DNA from: Arcobacteraceae bacterium
GTDB lineage: Bacteria > Campylobacterota > Campylobacteria > Campylobacterales > Arcobacteraceae
Length of the DNA: 64,000 bases
Direction: 5' to 3'
Assembly (NCBI GenBank): GCA_028375605.1
Contig: JAONGR010000001.1
Coordinates: forward strand, 1 to 64,000
Shown: positions 60,747 to 64,000 of the stretch, one piece after another
Numbering within the stretch: position 1 is the first letter of the stretch
Layout of the letters: each line of letters opens with the position of its first letter
The notes under the pieces: generated by a model
The model's database searches: none
What the model saw: the letters and a program-made list of their open reading frames with translations, nothing else
What the model was told of the DNA's origin: nothing
Made by a program: the position numbers and the translations under genes

Positions 60747-62288
60747 ATGAAATATCTCTTATTTGTATTTATCTATACTTTACAGCTTTATTCTCTTGAT
60801 TTTAAAGTTGCCTCTTATAATGTAGAGAATTTTTTTGATCTATATTATGATAAAACCGAATATAAAGAATTTATTCCTCATACAAAATATTGGAATAAGA
60901 CTTCATTTAATAACAAACTAAACAATATATCTCGAACGATTAAAGATTTAGATGCAGATATTTTAGCACTACAAGAGATAGAATCTCAAAAAGTCATCGA
61001 TGCTATTTTAAAAAAAAATCAAAATTATAAATATTTTATTTTTCATAAAAACAAAAATACTGCAATTGGATTGGCTCTTTTAAGTAAATACAAAATTACT
61101 TCTAGTATACCTATTGTCGTTGATAAAAATGATATCTATTCAAGAGATATACTCAAAGTAAACCTTTTAATAGATAATAAACCACTGATTGTTTATGTGA
61201 ATCATTGGCGTTCTAAAAGAGCAAAAGAATCAAAACGAATAGTTTATGCAATGGCATTAAAAAAAGAACTTGATAAACAGCAAAACAACGACTACATAAT
61301 ATTGGGTGATTTAAACTCAAACTATAATGAATACCAAACTTTTAAATATGATAAAAAGCTCAATGATACATTTAATATTACAGGAATAAATCAAATCCTA
61401 AATACAACATATAATGGAAATTTAATCCGTAAAGTAGATACCATCACATTAAGAGAACAGGTGCATTTTAATACTTGGCTAGAAATATCAAAAAATAAAC
61501 GTTTTAGTACTAAATACAAAAATAACAACAATACACCAGATAATATACTATTATCCAAAGCTTTATTTGATAATAAAAATATTTCATACATAAATAATAG
61601 TTTTAATGTTTTTAAACCAAATTATCTTTTTAAAAAGAAAAGAATTTTTAGGTGGAATAAGTATAGAAATAATGGATATTCAGACCATCTACCTATCTAT
61701 GCCTATTTTTCAAGTAAAAGACAAAAATATGATTTTATAAAAAAGAAACCATTCCATCTAAATATAAATAATACAATAAATCATTTATATGAGGTAGAAC
61801 AAATATCAGACTATGAGCTAAAAAACGTTACTATTATCTATAAAGCAAAAAATATTATCATTGTTAAGCAAACTAAAAATGATAAAGCTATAATGCTTTA
61901 TAAGCCTTCTTTTGAGTTAAAAATAGGATTTAACTATGATTTTACTGTTGATAAAATTGATGAATACAATGGATTAAAAGAAATTAAAAATATTTCTAAT
62001 CTTAGTCTTAATTATCAAAGTAATAATTTTAAGGATTTCTATCTAGATGGAAGTTCAATAGACTTGAATAATGATAAATACCTTAATAATATTATATATA
62101 ATATTAAGGGAATTTATAAAAAAAGGCATCTCTATTTTGACAATAAAAAAATACGATTATATTTTAAAAAAGGGATAAAAAAACCAAAAGAGGGAGCAAC
62201 TATCTCTATATCTTCTGGTCATTTAAGTATTTATAAATCCTCTATACAAATTGTTTTATACAGAGAATTGGATTTTAAAACGTTATAA
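60747..62288 (+). CDS. Endonuclease/exonuclease/phosphatase family protein (secreted)
   Basis: Signal peptide; VASYNVENFFDLYYD, ILALQEIES, HWRSKRAKES, ILGDLNSN, GYSDHLPIYA. Confidence 0.88.
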   Translation: MKYLLFVFIYTLQLYSLDFKVASYNVENFFDLYYDKTEYKEFIPHTKYWNKTSFNNKLNNISRTIKDLDADILALQEIESQKVIDAILKKNQNYKYFIFHKNKNTAIGLALLSKYKITSSIPIVVDKNDIYSRDILKVNLLIDNKPLIVYVNHWRSKRAKESKRIVYAMALKKELDKQQNNDYIILGDLNSNYNEYQTFKYDKKLNDTFNITGINQILNTTYNGNLIRKVDTITLREQVHFNTWLEISKNKRFSTKYKNNNNTPDNILLSKALFDNKNISYINNSFNVFKPNYLFKKKRIFRWNKYRNNGYSDHLPIYAYFSSKRQKYDFIKKKPFHLNINNTINHLYEVEQISDYELKNVTIIYKAKNIIIVKQTKNDKAIMLYKPSFELKIGFNYDFTVDKIDEYNGLKEIKNISNLSLNYQSNNFKDFYLDGSSIDLNNDKYLNNIIYNIKGIYKKRHLYFDNKKIRLYFKKGIKKPKEGATISISSGHLSIYKSSIQIVLYRELDFKTL

Positions 62289-62289
62289 T

Positions 62290-63204
62290 TTATTTAGTTC
62301 CTAAAACACTTGAAACAAGTCTATAAAGAGTAGGAATATCAGTTTTACCAACAAAACCATCAATACCAATTCTATTCATTTTATCTTTTACAGCATCTGT
62401 AGTCATACTTGAATTTACAACTACTGGGATATGAGCATATTTTGGATTATCTTTAATTGCTTTTGCAACTTGATATCCATCAGTACCAGGCATCTCAATA
62501 TCTGTAATAACTAAACCAACCGAACTTGGATCATCTATTTCCTCTAGTCTATCTAATAAATCACCACCATTAACAGACATAATAAAGTTAGCTTTTGCTT
62601 TTTTCATGAATTGACTCATTACTTCTCTAGCAACTGCACTATCTTCTGCAACAAGAATTATTTTTTCATCATTTACAGGGGCAGTAATATATCTGTCTAA
62701 ATCACTAGCATTGATATCAGTCCAACCAATATCAGATAAAAGTTGCTCGGCATTAAATACCGTACAAAGATTATCTTTATTATCAATCTCTACATAAGTT
62801 GTATAAGTAACTTTAGAGTTTTGGTTTTCTGAGTTAATAAGCTCAGCTGTTGTTTTCTCAACGATATTTACCATATCTTTTACTAAAAAACCAACTTGTT
62901 TATGATTAAATTCACAAAAAATAATCAGTTTGTATTCATCAACTGGTAAAGAGTTATATCCTAACCATTTATCAAGATTAATTAAAGTAATTGGTTCCCC
63001 TCTAATAGTTGCTATCCCTTGGATAACATCAGTATCTGATGGAGTATCTGTTATAGTTATCTCTTCTGTAATAATAAATGCTTTAATTTTTGCAATATTT
63101 ATAGCATACATCTCACCATGTCCAGTATAAAATACTGCCAGCTGTTGTACATTACGAAGGTGTGCTTGTGTTAACTGTTCTACACTATCACTAATTCCAC
63201 TCAT
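62290..63204 (-). CDS. cheV: Chemotaxis protein CheV (CheW-receiver)
   Basis: N-terminal CheW-like domain; receiver domain ILVAEDSAVAREVMSQF...LVITDIEMPGTDGYQVAKAI. Confidence 0.93.
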   Translation of the reverse strand: MSGISDSVEQLTQAHLRNVQQLAVFYTGHGEMYAINIAKIKAFIITEEITITDTPSDTDVIQGIATIRGEPITLINLDKWLGYNSLPVDEYKLIIFCEFNHKQVGFLVKDMVNIVEKTTAELINSENQNSKVTYTTYVEIDNKDNLCTVFNAEQLLSDIGWTDINASDLDRYITAPVNDEKIILVAEDSAVAREVMSQFMKKAKANFIMSVNGGDLLDRLEEIDDPSSVGLVITDIEMPGTDGYQVAKAIKDNPKYAHIPVVVNSSMTTDAVKDKMNRIGIDGFVGKTDIPTLYRLVSSVLGTK

Positions 63205-63230
63205 ATAAATCCTTTTAGATTATCTTTAAA

Positions 63231-63893
63231 CTATTTTATCTGTTTTTCACTTAATATTTTTTTAATTGCTATGCTACACATAGTAAGTCCAAATGCCCCA
63301 GTAACTCCTACAAAACTTCCAAGTTCTTTGCAATTTGGATTTTCACTACTAAAGACTACTTTGAAACTTTTTCTAAACCTATCTTTTTTCAACATATCTC
63401 TAATTTTCCTAGCAAATGGGTCATTATATGTTTTAAAAATATTGATATATTCTATCTTTGTTGGATCAAATCTTTTAGCACTTCCTGTTGTTGAAATGAG
63501 TTTCTTATGATACTTCTTAATCAATTCAACTTTCATTGGAATATCATCAATTGCATCTAAAATAAAATCATATTCACTCATATCAAATGAATCAATCCAC
63601 GCTTGGTCAACTTTTTGGTTAATCGCTGTTACATTTGGATAAAGCGTTTTTAAATGATCAACTTTTACACTTCCAATTGCCCCTGGAGTTTCACTCCCCA
63701 TTTGTCTGTTTTGATTTGATTCTTCATAAACATCAAAATCTACAATTGTAATATTGGTAACACCCGTTCTATATAAGCCATCCAAAGCAAAGCTACCAAC
63801 ACCACCTACACCTAATAATATTATTTTTGCATTTTGCAATATTTCAAAATCACTTCCGAATAACTTTTTACTTCTACTATATTTCAATTTCAA
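63231..63893 (-). CDS. tcdA: ThiF/TcdA-like E1-type adenylating enzyme (tRNA t6A dehydratase family)
   Basis: ILLGVGGVGSFALDGLYRTGVTNITIVDFDVYEESNQNRQ; FILDAIDDIPMKVELI. Confidence 0.85.
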   Translation of the reverse strand: MKLKYSRSKKLFGSDFEILQNAKIILLGVGGVGSFALDGLYRTGVTNITIVDFDVYEESNQNRQMGSETPGAIGSVKVDHLKTLYPNVTAINQKVDQAWIDSFDMSEYDFILDAIDDIPMKVELIKKYHKKLISTTGSAKRFDPTKIEYINIFKTYNDPFARKIRDMLKKDRFRKSFKVVFSSENPNCKELGSFVGVTGAFGLTMCSIAIKKILSEKQIK

Positions 63894-64000
63894 TTCTTCC
63901 TTCTGTTCTAGTATCTTTTGCTCTTATTATAGCATCTTCTAATTTTTCCATGATTGTTTCATACGTATCTACATCTTCTATTTGCGTAATTCCAAATGAT

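Overview
AT-rich chromosomal window that looks like an Arcobacter-type Campylobacterota genome (inferred from gene content and codon/AT bias, not searched). Most of it is housekeeping: ung, purH, mqo, moaA, purL, cdsA-dxr, tsaD, thiG, nnr, trxA, alaS, cheV, and a Leu-Arg-His-Pro tRNA cluster. Three regions stand out. (1) A ~22 kb minus-strand cluster (26.8-48.5 kb) combines a full aryl-polyene (APE) type II FAS/PKS-like pathway with a dialkylresorcinol (DarA/DarB) module, a methyltransferase, a BtrH-like cysteine acyltransferase, an ABC exporter and an MMPL exporter. Its gene logic is that of a flexirubin/arcuflavin-type pigment. (2) A small regulon around an AraC/GyrI-like regulator (14.7-18.5 kb): three promoters (two PLP C-S lyase genes and an EamA exporter) share a 93-bp module with identical internal spacing, which appears not to be explained by any standard annotation. 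(3) A small accessory islet (6.6-8.7 kb) with an ORF6N protein, an orphan antitoxin, an HNH protein, nested palindromes (one repeated inside the ORF6N coding sequence) and a ~150-bp imperfect inverted repeat. All family names come from recognising motifs in the supplied translations; no database search was done.
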